From IMG/VR virus record IMGVR_UViG_3300025647_000336, positions 1-21,230 of that record: a stretch of 21,230 bases of DNA, one strand, 5' to 3'. A model generated the notes under the pieces. It ran no database searches and was not told the origin of the DNA. It worked only from the letters and a program-made list of their open reading frames with translations. Below are positions 12,001-20,851 of the stretch, one piece after another (the first letter of the stretch is position 1; each line of letters begins with the position of its first letter). The translations under genes and the position numbers were made by a program. The stretch comes from a virus.

Positions 12001-15000
12001 TGGCATTAAAAGAAGGTAAAAAAACAGTTAGTTTAAAAGCTTCGGTAGCTGATAATATTGGAATACCTAAATTTCCAGATACAACAATATTTGCTTCAAT
12101 TGCTAAACCTGTATCAGAAGCAATTGATGCTTTTAGACAAAAAGCTGAAGTTGATGCAACAGCTAATTGGCAGTTTCAATTTAATCAACAATCAAGAGAT
12201 CATTATTTACAATTAAAAGATAAATTTAAATTTGATCCAGAAGGTATGAGAAATGCTGTAGATACTTATTCTAAAACTACTTTAGCTAATACTCCTAGTG
12301 CTTTTAAAAATGTAGCTCAAAATATATTAGCTCAAAAAAATCTAGCTAATATGTCTTATGCTACAACTAATTATAATGCTAGAGAAGATCAAAGAGCATT
12401 AGATGGTTGGGATGAATTAAAAACATCAACAATAATTGATGCAGGAGCACATTTAGATACTATTACTCAAAATCCTAATTTAAGTGTTTTAGATATAAAT
12501 AGTTTTATTGGTAATGATTTACAAAAAACCATAAATCATAATTATGGTGGAGCTGAAATAACTTTAGTACAAACTAATAGATTAGCTGGTTCTCAACTTA
12601 AAAAGAATTTAACTAGCGATATTATTGATATGGAAGCTCTAAGAGTTTTTTCTATTATTAAAAAATTTGGTGATGTTAATGGTAATAAATATTTTTTAAA
12701 TTATGCTGCAGGTGAAGATAATTTTCCTGTAACACCAGATAATATTGATAATCCTATATTTCAAAAATATGCAAATGATATTAAAGATCCTTTTACCAGA
12801 GGTAAAATTATACAAAAAGTAAAATCATTATATGATGATTACAATAGTAAAAATATTACTTCATTAAAAAATGCTACAATAAAATATAATCTTGATAGAG
12901 AACAAGATTTTGGAGCAGTATTAGATGTAAATATTTTTAAAGATGGTGCAAATGGTAATGCAACTAATTATGTAATTAATAATATGCCAGGAATAAGTGA
13001 AACTGATTTTCCTAAAGCTGTAGAAATAGTTAATAAAAATATTAATGTTCAAAAATTAGTAAGTAAAGCAATTAATAATGAAATAATAGACAATTTTGAA
13101 AGTAATGAACAAATGGAATTATTTAAAACTGCATTACTTAGAAGACAAGGAATTGATGATAAAAATATAACTGATATTAAAAATCAAGATGCACTAGGTA
13201 CTGTAATGCAAATATATAAAAATCAAAATATGGAACCAACTGCTGTACTAAAAAAAATTAATAAAGATTATAATGTTAATTTTAAAACACCAGGAATGAT
13301 TGAAGATTTTGATGAAAATTTAGCTTTATTTAATTTTATAAAATCAAAAGATATGTTTCCATATGTTACAGTAGAAAATGAAAGTATTTATAATGCAGCA
13401 AATGATATGGGTATTTCAGCTATGTCATCTAGAGAACAAAAAGCAGAAATGCTTAATAAATTATTAGAAAATAAAGGTAATCTAGCTGAAAATAAAGAAA
13501 AAATTTCAAAAAATATAGATGATAATATTCAAATAGCTATTGATAGTATGAAATGGGCAATTGAAATGCAAGACATCAATACAGATACTTGGTGGTTAAA
13601 GAAAATGTTTAATAAAGGAAAAAATAAATTTGCTCATATGTTTATCCCAGAAAGTACTAGTCTTTGGTACAAAGGACTTGATATGACACCACAAGTACAA
13701 ACTATATTATTAGATAATATTAAAACACAATTAGCTTACATTAATGGAGCTAAAGATATTGATTTAACAACTGATGAAGGTAAAACTTTATTCTATAAAG
13801 GATTTATTCAAGCCTTACATTCAATGAATAAACAAGGTTATTCTGCTACTAGATTAAATGGTACAGGTAAAGTTAGTATGGTTAAACATGGTTTTGAAAA
13901 AGAAGTTGGTTTTACTGGTCAAGGTTTTGATTCAGCATTAATGGCTCAAGCAAATTGGTTAAAAGCTAATTTATCAGAAGAAGAACAAATTGAAAGATTT
14001 GGTTTTGATTCAGTTGCTCCAAGTGGTAAAAAACAAACACCTAAAGATATTAATGCTATTATGAAAACAGTAATAGATGAAAATTATAAAAATCTTATTG
14101 TAGAATTTGCAGGTACTTATAGTATTGATAACAAAGATAAAAAAGTTCCAAACTATCATGCAAAAATTTTACATGAAGGAAAATTAATTAATTTAACTCA
14201 AGGTGATAATTATTTTGATCCTACTGGATTAGGAAGTAATAAATTAATTGAAGGTATGCCAACTTCTAGAGCGCAAGTAATTCAAGAAATAGCTGAGAAA
14301 AAATTTGATTTATTTATGAATAAAAAATTAGGTAGATTTATAGATGGTGATTCAGCTACAGAAAAATGGTTACAAAAATTTTTCTTTGCAACAACTAAAA
14401 CATTTGTTGAAGCATCTGATTATAGATTTTATCCAGATTTTCCAATAGTTGATGATGTACCAAAAGAAGTAAAACCATTTAATGTTATATTTAAACTTTT
14501 AGGTAAAGATATAGATGTTGAAAAATACTACAATGAAGCAGCTGAAATTAATAACGAAATAGATGAAATGGTTTCTTATGATCAACAGATTATGGGAAAT
14601 AGAAGAATAACTGATAAACAAAAATTATTAGAAGCTAGAACACCACCACATAAAACTTCTTATACTCAAGAAAATATTCAAAAAACATATAGACAATATG
14701 TTTATAATAATTATCAAAATAAAGATTTACCATTAACATTAAGAACCAATAACTATATGGCAGTTATGAAAACTGATGAAACTTGGGATGGTGAATTAAA
14801 AGATATATCAACAGGTAATCAAGCAGCTATATTTGCTAGTCCTGTAGATTCTATTAGAGCAGGTGTAAAAGTTATGATTAATAATTCAACATTAATTAAA
14901 AATGAAACTACTAAAAGATATGGAAATAATCCTACTGTTGAAGAAATATTAAGTGTGTATGCAGTTGATAGCGAAAACTATTTAAATGCTTTAGAAGAAA

Positions 15001-15212
15001 AAACTGATTTTACTAGAGATACAGCAATTAACTTTTTTGATGGAAATCAAATGAATATGTTAATTAAATTTATGATTGAACATGAAATGGGAAGCGAAGC
15101 ATTTAATCAATACTATCCACCTAATAATCAATTATTTTTAGATGAAATGATTTTTGAAGGATATACTAGAGGTATTAATTCTTTTGGTGGTAGATTAGGT
15201 AAAATAGATTAA
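12000..15212 (+). CDS. Large internal virion protein, T7 gp15-like, with distinct C-terminal domain
   Basis: A 1070-residue, mostly helical, soluble protein, longer than T7 gp15. It occupies the gp15 slot between the gp14-like and gp16-like genes, so it is probably part of the ejected periplasmic tube. The first 900 residues show no motif I can name. The last ~120 (from R-T-N-N-Y-M-A at about 915) look different. W-D-G-E is followed by F-A-S-P-V-D-S-I-R-A-G-V-K at 945-957, then N-P-T-V-E-E-I-L-S-V-Y-A at about 977-988, S-E-N-Y, and F-M-I-E-H-E-M-G at about 1024-1031. This is a degenerate form of the 'R-N-N-N-P-G-N-I ... S-P-x-x-G-I-R-A ... T-V-x-x-I-I ... E-N ... H-E-x-G' domain of phage virion proteins, suspected to act at the cell wall. 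Enzyme activity cannot be claimed. Both ends are TAATG junctions. Confidence 0.85.
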   Translation: MALKEGKKTVSLKASVADNIGIPKFPDTTIFASIAKPVSEAIDAFRQKAEVDATANWQFQFNQQSRDHYLQLKDKFKFDPEGMRNAVDTYSKTTLANTPSAFKNVAQNILAQKNLANMSYATTNYNAREDQRALDGWDELKTSTIIDAGAHLDTITQNPNLSVLDINSFIGNDLQKTINHNYGGAEITLVQTNRLAGSQLKKNLTSDIIDMEALRVFSIIKKFGDVNGNKYFLNYAAGEDNFPVTPDNIDNPIFQKYANDIKDPFTRGKIIQKVKSLYDDYNSKNITSLKNATIKYNLDREQDFGAVLDVNIFKDGANGNATNYVINNMPGISETDFPKAVEIVNKNINVQKLVSKAINNEIIDNFESNEQMELFKTALLRRQGIDDKNITDIKNQDALGTVMQIYKNQNMEPTAVLKKINKDYNVNFKTPGMIEDFDENLALFNFIKSKDMFPYVTVENESIYNAANDMGISAMSSREQKAEMLNKLLENKGNLAENKEKISKNIDDNIQIAIDSMKWAIEMQDINTDTWWLKKMFNKGKNKFAHMFIPESTSLWYKGLDMTPQVQTILLDNIKTQLAYINGAKDIDLTTDEGKTLFYKGFIQALHSMNKQGYSATRLNGTGKVSMVKHGFEKEVGFTGQGFDSALMAQANWLKANLSEEEQIERFGFDSVAPSGKKQTPKDINAIMKTVIDENYKNLIVEFAGTYSIDNKDKKVPNYHAKILHEGKLINLTQGDNYFDPTGLGSNKLIEGMPTSRAQVIQEIAEKKFDLFMNKKLGRFIDGDSATEKWLQKFFFATTKTFVEASDYRFYPDFPIVDDVPKEVKPFNVIFKLLGKDIDVEKYYNEAAEINNEIDEMVSYDQQIMGNRRITDKQKLLEARTPPHKTSYTQENIQKTYRQYVYNNYQNKDLPLTLRTNNYMAVMKTDETWDGELKDISTGNQAAIFASPVDSIRAGVKVMINNSTLIKNETTKRYGNNPTVEEILSVYAVDSENYLNALEEKTDFTRDTAINFFDGNQMNMLIKFMIEHEMGSEAFNQYYPPNNQLFLDEMIFEGYTRGINSFGGRLGKID

Positions 15213-18200
15213 TGACAGCTTATCCATTTACACCTGCTGATGCAGAAAGTTTAAAACAAGAAAGAAACAATCCTGTACAATTTAATCCTGTAAAAGATTT
15301 TTCTAAAGGATTTGCAGATGAAAATTTAACTAGTATTGCTTTTGAACATATGGTTAATCATCAAGATTTTATACCAGATGAAACATATAATCCAAAAGAA
15401 GATCCTAGATTAAAAAACTATGAAGATTTATATGATATGTTTATGTTTAGTAGAAGTGCTGAAGAAACTACAGCTATTATAAATAAATTAAATATACAAG
15501 CAGAAACTAATTATGCAAGTCCTTGGTATCATATTGGTAAAATAACTGGTGCATTTTTAGATCCATCTACATTATTATTAGCATCTAAGTTTGGTCAAAG
15601 TGCAAAAGTATTTGGATCAGCATTTACAGCAGAAGAATTATCTAAACAAGTATTAGATCCTACAAGACCAGATGAATATGTTCCTTGGGTTGTAGCTGGA
15701 GGATATGGTGTTCCTTATCTTTTAAATAAAATGGCTAAAGGTCAAATTGGAGCTAAAGTACAAGATAAAATTATTCAAGCTGATAAAGCATACAATACTC
15801 CTAAAAAACAAACTGTAGATAATAAAATATATCAAGATGGTAATTTTGTAGATCCTAATCAACAAGTTAAGCCTGGATCAGTAGGAGCTGCTACAGCAGA
15901 AAATAAAATTCAAAGTACACCTAAAAAAGAATTTGAAGGTGAAGAATTTATTAAAACTAATTTAGGAATATTTGGTGAAGGTGGCCCATGGACACCTGTA
16001 TTTAGATTAGCTAAATCAAAATCATTAAATGCAAGAAAAATGATTGCAGATATTCTTGATACTCCATTATTAAAATTAAAAAATACAAAACAATATGGTT
16101 TTGAAGCATCTGAGGCATCTATAGAAACTAAATTAAGAATGATGGAAGTTGGAAATATAGAAGCTATGAAAGGTATTAAAGATCAATACTTACTTTATTT
16201 AAAAAGAGTACAAGGTAAATCACCAACTACTGAATTAGGAATTAATTTATCAAATAGATTTAATAATGATTATATGTCTATTACACAATTTGGTACAGAA
16301 GTTGCTAAAGCTAGATTAAATAAAATGCAACATGAAGTGCCAGAAGTAGCGGCTGCTGCTAGAATTACACAAGAAAAAGTTTATGGCCCACTTGGTAAAG
16401 AAGTACAAGAACTTGGTATTCGTAAAATTCCAATTGAACAAGAACTTAAATTTTGGGAATCTGCATTAGATACATTAAAGAAAAAAAAAGAAGGAACTAT
16501 TAGTTTTAAATCTAAAATAGATGGTCAAACTTCTCAATACACAGCAACAGAAATTACAAATAAAATTAAAAAATTAAAAGAAAGATTAATTAGAGCAGAT
16601 AAGTTAGTAGAAGATTATGTTAATATTATTTACAATAAACCTGCAATCGATAATAATAAAAATTTATTTAAAGAAATTATTAGAGAAGACTTTATTAAAC
16701 GTGGTTTAGTTATTAATAATAAAAAATTAAATCAATTAGTAGAAGATTTATCAAATCATTTTCCTTTTATTAGATTTGAAAAAACTAAATACACAGATAA
16801 TGTTGATGATCTTATTTATGAAAGATTTGCTTTTAATAGACCTAGATATGCTAGATCTACTAGAGCTAGAGAATTAAATTTATTACCAGAAACACAAGCT
16901 AAATTAATAGATAACAATTTTATTGTTGGTGATATTTTTTCATTAATGAAATCTTATTACAGACAAATATCTCCAGATATATTATTTACTAAAAAATATG
17001 GTGATCCTAATGCTTTAGGTATTAAATATATTTCTGAATCTGAATCAATGACAAGTCCTGGTATTTACCAAGTTGCTTCAGAATATAATAAAAGAATTAA
17101 TTTAGCTAAAAATAAACAAGAAAAATTAAAACTTGTTAAAGAAAGAAATCAAGTATTAGAAGATTTAGAATCTTCTGTAGAGTTAGTTAGAGGTACTTTT
17201 GGTTTACCTGCTAATCCTCATCATTGGACTTCTAGAGCTATGAGAGGAATGAAACATTATAATGCTCTTACTATGCTTACAGGGTTTATGGCAGCAGTAT
17301 CAGATGTAGCTAGAACTGTTATGACATCTGGTATTGAAAGAGGATTTAAAACACAATTTGAAATGTACTCAGATATGTTATCAGGCAAAAATGGAACAGG
17401 TATTTTTAAACTTGGTAAAAAAGAAGCTCAATCATTTGCAGAAGCAGTTGATATGATTACTGGTCAAAGAGCTATGTTATTTTCTGATATTGGAGATATG
17501 TTTGGTATGGGATCTAAAGTTGAAGGTGCTATGGGTAAAGCAGCAAACTTTAACTTTATGTATATTAACATGATGTCTAGATGGACAGAATTTATGAAAA
17601 GTGCTGCATCAGTTACTATTGGATCTAGAATAATTGAAGATTCTATTAAATGGTCTAAAAGTAATCCTTTAGCTGATAAATGGAAAACTGCATTAGCATC
17701 TTCCGGTATTGATGAACAAATGGCAAAAAGAATAGCTAATGAGTTTGAAAAACATGGTACTAAGTTAGAACATAATTTTATGGCTAATACAGCTGAATGG
17801 ACAGATGATGCTGCTAAACAAGCATTTGGTGCAGCTCTTAATAAAGATATTAATATTACAATTGTAACTCCAGGCAAAGGTGATACTCCATTATGGATGT
17901 CATATGAATTAGGATCTACTATTGCTCAGTTTAAAAAATTTGCTATGGCTGCTAATCAAAGAATGTTGATGAGAGGTATGCAAGAAAAAGATATGGATTT
18001 TTTATTTGGAGCATTTTTATTATTAGGATCTGGTATGATGATTGATGCTATTTATCATGAGTTTAGATTTGGTAAAGATTATTCTAAATTATCATTAACT
18101 CAAAAATTATTAAATGGTTTTGATAGATCTGGATTAGCAGGAATCTACACAGATATTAATAGATCTATTGAAGCTTTAACAGATAATAGAATTGGTATAG

Positions 18201-18427
18201 CTCCAATGTTTGGTGAAGGTAAACCTTATGGATCTTCTATGAAATCTAAAGTTGGATTATTAGGCCCATCAGCAGGACAAATTTATAATGTGTTTGATAT
18301 TATGTATGATGTAGGTGCAAACAAATATAATCATTACACAGCACGTAATGTGCGTAGATTAATACCATTTCAAAATGTATGGTATTTGGATTGGTTATTT
18401 GATGACATAGAAAAAGGACTTCGTTAA
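15212..18427 (+). CDS. Large internal virion protein, T7 gp16-like
   Basis: A 1071-residue protein in the gp16 slot, just before the tail fibre gene; it should be the inner-membrane part of the ejection channel. The N-terminal region has F-S-K-G-F-A-D-E-N, Y-N-P-K-E-D-P and F-L-D-P-S-T-L-L-L-A-S-K-F (about 113-125), with P-W-V-V-A-G-G-Y-G-V-P-Y-L-L after it, recurring in such proteins. The C-terminal third is richer in Gly, Met and hydrophobic helices (A-L-T-M-L-T-G-F-M-A-A-V; F-L-F-G-A-F-L-L-L-G-S-G-M-M-I), fitting membrane insertion. It closes with R-R-L-I-P-F-Q-N-V-W-Y-L-D-W, a very typical podophage ending. I see no lytic transglycosylase motif at its N-terminus, unlike T7 gp16. TAATG overlaps join it to both neighbours. 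Confidence 0.87.
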   Translation: MTAYPFTPADAESLKQERNNPVQFNPVKDFSKGFADENLTSIAFEHMVNHQDFIPDETYNPKEDPRLKNYEDLYDMFMFSRSAEETTAIINKLNIQAETNYASPWYHIGKITGAFLDPSTLLLASKFGQSAKVFGSAFTAEELSKQVLDPTRPDEYVPWVVAGGYGVPYLLNKMAKGQIGAKVQDKIIQADKAYNTPKKQTVDNKIYQDGNFVDPNQQVKPGSVGAATAENKIQSTPKKEFEGEEFIKTNLGIFGEGGPWTPVFRLAKSKSLNARKMIADILDTPLLKLKNTKQYGFEASEASIETKLRMMEVGNIEAMKGIKDQYLLYLKRVQGKSPTTELGINLSNRFNNDYMSITQFGTEVAKARLNKMQHEVPEVAAAARITQEKVYGPLGKEVQELGIRKIPIEQELKFWESALDTLKKKKEGTISFKSKIDGQTSQYTATEITNKIKKLKERLIRADKLVEDYVNIIYNKPAIDNNKNLFKEIIREDFIKRGLVINNKKLNQLVEDLSNHFPFIRFEKTKYTDNVDDLIYERFAFNRPRYARSTRARELNLLPETQAKLIDNNFIVGDIFSLMKSYYRQISPDILFTKKYGDPNALGIKYISESESMTSPGIYQVASEYNKRINLAKNKQEKLKLVKERNQVLEDLESSVELVRGTFGLPANPHHWTSRAMRGMKHYNALTMLTGFMAAVSDVARTVMTSGIERGFKTQFEMYSDMLSGKNGTGIFKLGKKEAQSFAEAVDMITGQRAMLFSDIGDMFGMGSKVEGAMGKAANFNFMYINMMSRWTEFMKSAASVTIGSRIIEDSIKWSKSNPLADKWKTALASSGIDEQMAKRIANEFEKHGTKLEHNFMANTAEWTDDAAKQAFGAALNKDINITIVTPGKGDTPLWMSYELGSTIAQFKKFAMAANQRMLMRGMQEKDMDFLFGAFLLLGSGMMIDAIYHEFRFGKDYSKLSLTQKLLNGFDRSGLAGIYTDINRSIEALTDNRIGIAPMFGEGKPYGSSMKSKVGLLGPSAGQIYNVFDIMYDVGANKYNHYTARNVRRLIPFQNVWYLDWLFDDIEKGLR
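18349..18361 (+). promoter_or_regulatory. Candidate phage promoter motif TGTGCGTAGATTA (copy 3)
   Basis: This copy lies inside the end of the gp16-like gene, 78 bases ahead of the tail fibre start. It matches the copy at 2764 in 12 of 13 bases. T7-like phages usually have a promoter just ahead of the fibre gene, so the position is what a promoter would predict. It encodes N-V-R-R-L in the overlapping gene, so coding constraint could explain part of it. Confidence 0.35.
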
Positions 18428-19686
18428 TGGCTATAATTATATCTGATACAGAACCTCGAGTTCAATATACTGCAACAGCTGGACAGACTAGCTTTACTGT
18501 TCCATTTGAATTTTTTGCTAATGCAGATTTAAAAGTATTTAATGGTACAACACAATTAACTTTTGCTGCATCACCAAGTACAGCATCAGAATATTCGGTA
18601 TCTGGAGCAGGACAAACTGGTGGTGGATCTATTACACTAGGTGGATCTGGTGCAACATTAAATGATATTATTACAATTTATAGAGATTTAGCTATTGAAA
18701 GAACTACAGACTTTCCAACATCTGGAGCTTTTCAAATCAACTCACTTAATACTGAATTAGATAAAATTATTGCTATGGCTCAGCAATTAGAAAGAGATTT
18801 AAAATTCTCTCCAAAAGCTGCTGCTACTACTTCAAATACATTTAATATTACATTTCCAAACTTATCTGCTAATAAAGTTTTATCTGTTAATAGTGCAGGT
18901 ACAGGATTAGAGTTTGCTCAAGACATAACTGATATTACTACAATTGCAGGAATAGCTAATGATGTAAGTACAGTTAGTGGTATAGCTGCTAATGTTACAG
19001 CAGTTGCAAATGATGCAACAGATATTGGTACTGTTGCTACAAATATTGCTTCAGTAAATACGGTAGCAACAAATATTGCTGATGTAATAACAGTAGCTAA
19101 CGATCTTAATGAAGCTATATCAGAAGTAGAAACTGTAGCCGATGATTTAAATGAAGCTGTTTCTGAAATTGATACAGTTGCTAATAATATTACAGATGTA
19201 AATACAGTTGGTAATGCTACAAATATTGCTAATATAACTTTAGTTGCTGGTCAAATATCTCCAACTAATAATATTTCTACTGTTGCTGGAGCTAATGCAA
19301 ATATTACAGCTATTGCTAATGATCTTGGTGGATCTAACACAATTGGAACTGTTGCATCAGATTTATCTGGTTCTAATAACATTGGAACAATAGCAACAGA
19401 TCTTACTGGTAGTAATACTATAGGTACTGTAGCAACTGATTTATCTGGATCTAACAATATTGGAACAGTAGCTAGTAATATTGCATCTGTTAATTCATTT
19501 GCAAATATTTATAGAATTGGTAGTACAAATCCTGTTTCATCTTTAGATGAAGGTGATTTATTTTATAATTCTACTGATAATAGATTGAAATTTTATGATG
19601 GAAGTGCGTGGACAAACATTGAAGCTACTGATACTTCCAATTTAGCAACAAATGGATTCGCTATAGCCATGGCGATTGCATTATAA
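18427..19686 (+). CDS. Tail fibre protein with T7 gp17-type N-terminus
   Basis: A 419-residue receptor-binding or fibre-base protein. Residues 1-130 are the T7 tail-fibre attachment domain (Pfam PF03906 in my memory). Visible segments are Y-T-A-T-A-G-Q-T-S-F-T-V-P-F-E-F-F, then Y-S-V-S-G-A-G, I-T-I-Y-R-D-L-A-I-E-R-T-T-D-F and L-N-T-E-L-D-K. This domain anchors the fibre to the adaptor and nozzle. Residues 165-350 are a repetitive stalk (T-V-A-x-x-I-x-x-V and 13-residue repeats), probably trimeric. The end has D-E-G-D-L-F-Y-N-S-T-D-N-R-L-K-F-Y-D-G-S-A-W (374-395), a widespread fibre tip motif, and closes with G-F-A-I-A-M-A-I-A-L. No enzymatic domain is visible. The gene begins at a TAATG junction with AAGGA about ten bases upstream. 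Confidence 0.93.
   Translation: MAIIISDTEPRVQYTATAGQTSFTVPFEFFANADLKVFNGTTQLTFAASPSTASEYSVSGAGQTGGGSITLGGSGATLNDIITIYRDLAIERTTDFPTSGAFQINSLNTELDKIIAMAQQLERDLKFSPKAAATTSNTFNITFPNLSANKVLSVNSAGTGLEFAQDITDITTIAGIANDVSTVSGIAANVTAVANDATDIGTVATNIASVNTVATNIADVITVANDLNEAISEVETVADDLNEAVSEIDTVANNITDVNTVGNATNIANITLVAGQISPTNNISTVAGANANITAIANDLGGSNTIGTVASDLSGSNNIGTIATDLTGSNTIGTVATDLSGSNNIGTVASNIASVNSFANIYRIGSTNPVSSLDEGDLFYNSTDNRLKFYDGSAWTNIEATDTSNLATNGFAIAMAIAL
19315..19470 (+). repeat. Four tandem 39-base repeats in the fibre stalk
   Basis: Residues 297-348 of the fibre are four consecutive 13-residue units, consensus A-(T/S)-D-L-S-G-S-N-(N/T)-I-G-T-V. The first unit reads A-N-D-L-G-G-S-N-T-I-G-T-V. Synonymous differences between units are numerous, so the repeat is old or is kept by protein selection. 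Upstream, 10- and 14-residue units (T-V-A-T-N-I-A-S-V-N; T-V-A-N-D-L-N-E-A-I-S-E-V-E) form a related stalk. Confidence 0.9.
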
Positions 19687-19698
19687 TAAAGGAGATAT

Positions 19699-20034
19699 AT
19701 GGCACAAAACTTTAGAAGATATACAAGCAACAATGTAGGCATAAGTGCTACTGCTATACCTAGTGGTGCAGCATTTGATAGTTATGATACTATTGTTGGT
19801 ATATCAGTTGCAAATGTTACAGCTTCTGCTGTAGTTGCATCTGTATATATTAATGATGGTGCTAACGACATCTATCTAATTAAAGATGCACCAATACCAA
19901 GTGGATCAGCATTACAAGTATTAGATGGTGGTGCTAAATTTGTAGTTCAATCTGGTGATAGAATTTATGTTCAATCAGATACAGCTTCATCATTAGATGT
20001 TTGGGTATCAACAGTAGATGCAATAAGTACATAG
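19699..20034 (+). CDS. Small beta-rich putative virion protein, 111 aa
   Basis: A 111-residue protein with alternating beta strands. It starts MAQNFRRYTSNNVG and continues with I-V-G-I-S-V-A-N-V-T and V-A-S-V-Y-I-N-D-G-A-N-D-I-Y-L-I-K-D. After that come P-I-P-S-G-S-A-L-Q-V-L-D-G-G, V-V-Q-S-G-D-R-I-Y-V-Q-S-D and a final L-D-V-W-V-S strand. Proteins of this pattern ('V-N-x-x-x-x-x-x-x-V-D-V-Y-I ... P-x-P-x-G-S-x-x-x-x-x-x-G-x-K-x-V-x-x-x-G-D') are common beside fibre genes in marine phages, including cyanophages. They are likely small structural or fibre-accessory proteins. The ribosome binding site is AAGGAGA, seven bases before the ATG. Exact function is unknown. Confidence 0.8.
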   Translation: MAQNFRRYTSNNVGISATAIPSGAAFDSYDTIVGISVANVTASAVVASVYINDGANDIYLIKDAPIPSGSALQVLDGGAKFVVQSGDRIYVQSDTASSLDVWVSTVDAIST

Positions 20035-20047
20035 GAGATTTTAGTTA

Positions 20048-20839
20048 ATGCCTTTCATTGGAAATCAACCAGCATTAAGTTACACAAGTTTTGCTAAGCA
20101 AGACTTTACTACAAGTGCGACTACATCTTACACACTTGACTATCCTGTAGCTAACGAAAATGAATTGGCATTATTTATTAACTTTGTTAGACAAGAACCT
20201 GGTAGTTATTCAGCATCTGGTACAAGTTTAACTTTAACAAGTGCCACATCTGCATCAGATGATATGTATGCAATTTTTTTAGGTAAAGCTGTTCAAACAG
20301 TAAATCCTCCAAGTGGTTCTGTTGGAACTTCACAACTTGGCAGTTCTTTAGATTTTTCTAGCAAAACAATTACACTTGCTAGTAACATGAAAAACACTCC
20401 AGCTTTTTTAGTAAGAAATTCAGCATCTCAATCTTTATCTGATGACACTGTAACAAAAGTTCAATTTAATAGTGTAGTGTATGACACCGAAAGTGGTGCT
20501 TATGATAATGTTACAAATTATCGTTTTACAGTACCAAGCGGACAAGGTGGAAAATATGCTGTGTACTCTAAGATTATTATAGATTCAGAAGTGTCTTCTA
20601 ATTTAGATGGTGCTGTAATTGATATAAGAAAAAATAATTCTTCTATAACAGGTGGTGGTGGTAATGAAGCTATTTTTTTGAGTAATCCAGTAAGATTAAC
20701 ACCGCTATCACAATTTGCCGCAGTACAATTAAATGCTGGAGATTATTTAGAGGTTTTTTGCAGAATAGAAGCAACGGATGCTACTGGTGGTAGAGTTAAT
20801 ACTAACGGTAATTTTGGAGCATACAAAATTATAGAATAA
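20048..20839 (+). CDS. Tail fibre or adhesin with C1q-like C-terminal domain, 263 aa
   Basis: Residues 1-100 form a fibre N-terminal module: Y-T-S-F-A-K-Q-D-F-T-T at about 12-22, Y-T-L-D-Y-P-V-A-N-E-N-E-L-A-L-F-I-N and V-R-Q-E-P-G-S-Y-S-A-S-G-T-S-L-T. It then continues with P-P-S-G-S-V-G-T-S-Q-L-G. The rest (about 118-263) resembles C1q/TNF-like jelly rolls at phage fibre tips. The segments are P-A-F-L-V-R-N-S, then V-T-K-V-Q-F-N, Y-R-F-T-V-P-S-G-Q-G-G-K-Y-A-V-Y, I-R-K-N, V-Q-L-N-A-G-D-Y-L-E-V-F and a final F-G-A-Y-K-I-I strand. It is likely a trimeric receptor-binding fibre on the virion. The ribosome binding site is AGGAGA, eight bases before the ATG. Confidence 0.85.
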   Translation: MPFIGNQPALSYTSFAKQDFTTSATTSYTLDYPVANENELALFINFVRQEPGSYSASGTSLTLTSATSASDDMYAIFLGKAVQTVNPPSGSVGTSQLGSSLDFSSKTITLASNMKNTPAFLVRNSASQSLSDDTVTKVQFNSVVYDTESGAYDNVTNYRFTVPSGQGGKYAVYSKIIIDSEVSSNLDGAVIDIRKNNSSITGGGGNEAIFLSNPVRLTPLSQFAAVQLNAGDYLEVFCRIEATDATGGRVNTNGNFGAYKIIE

Positions 20840-20851
20840 GGAGGTAAAACT

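Noticed and set aside
17464-17877. 137-codon open frame on the - strand
   Set aside because: Antisense to the gp16-like gene, no ribosome binding site or neighbour on that strand; long antisense frames are expected here because of codon bias.
12000-18427. Lysozyme or lytic transglycosylase in the ejection proteins
   Set aside because: I found no convincing catalytic Glu-Ser-Gly context at the N-terminus of either protein; only the C-terminal domain of the first remains as a weak candidate.
19315-19470. CRISPR-like repeat array
   Set aside because: The repeats are contiguous 39-base coding units without spacers and keep the fibre reading frame.
19603-19612. AGTGCGTGGA near the end of the fibre gene as another promoter
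   Set aside because: Only the GTGCGT core is shared; it encodes the S-A-W motif of a common fibre tip, which explains the sequence.
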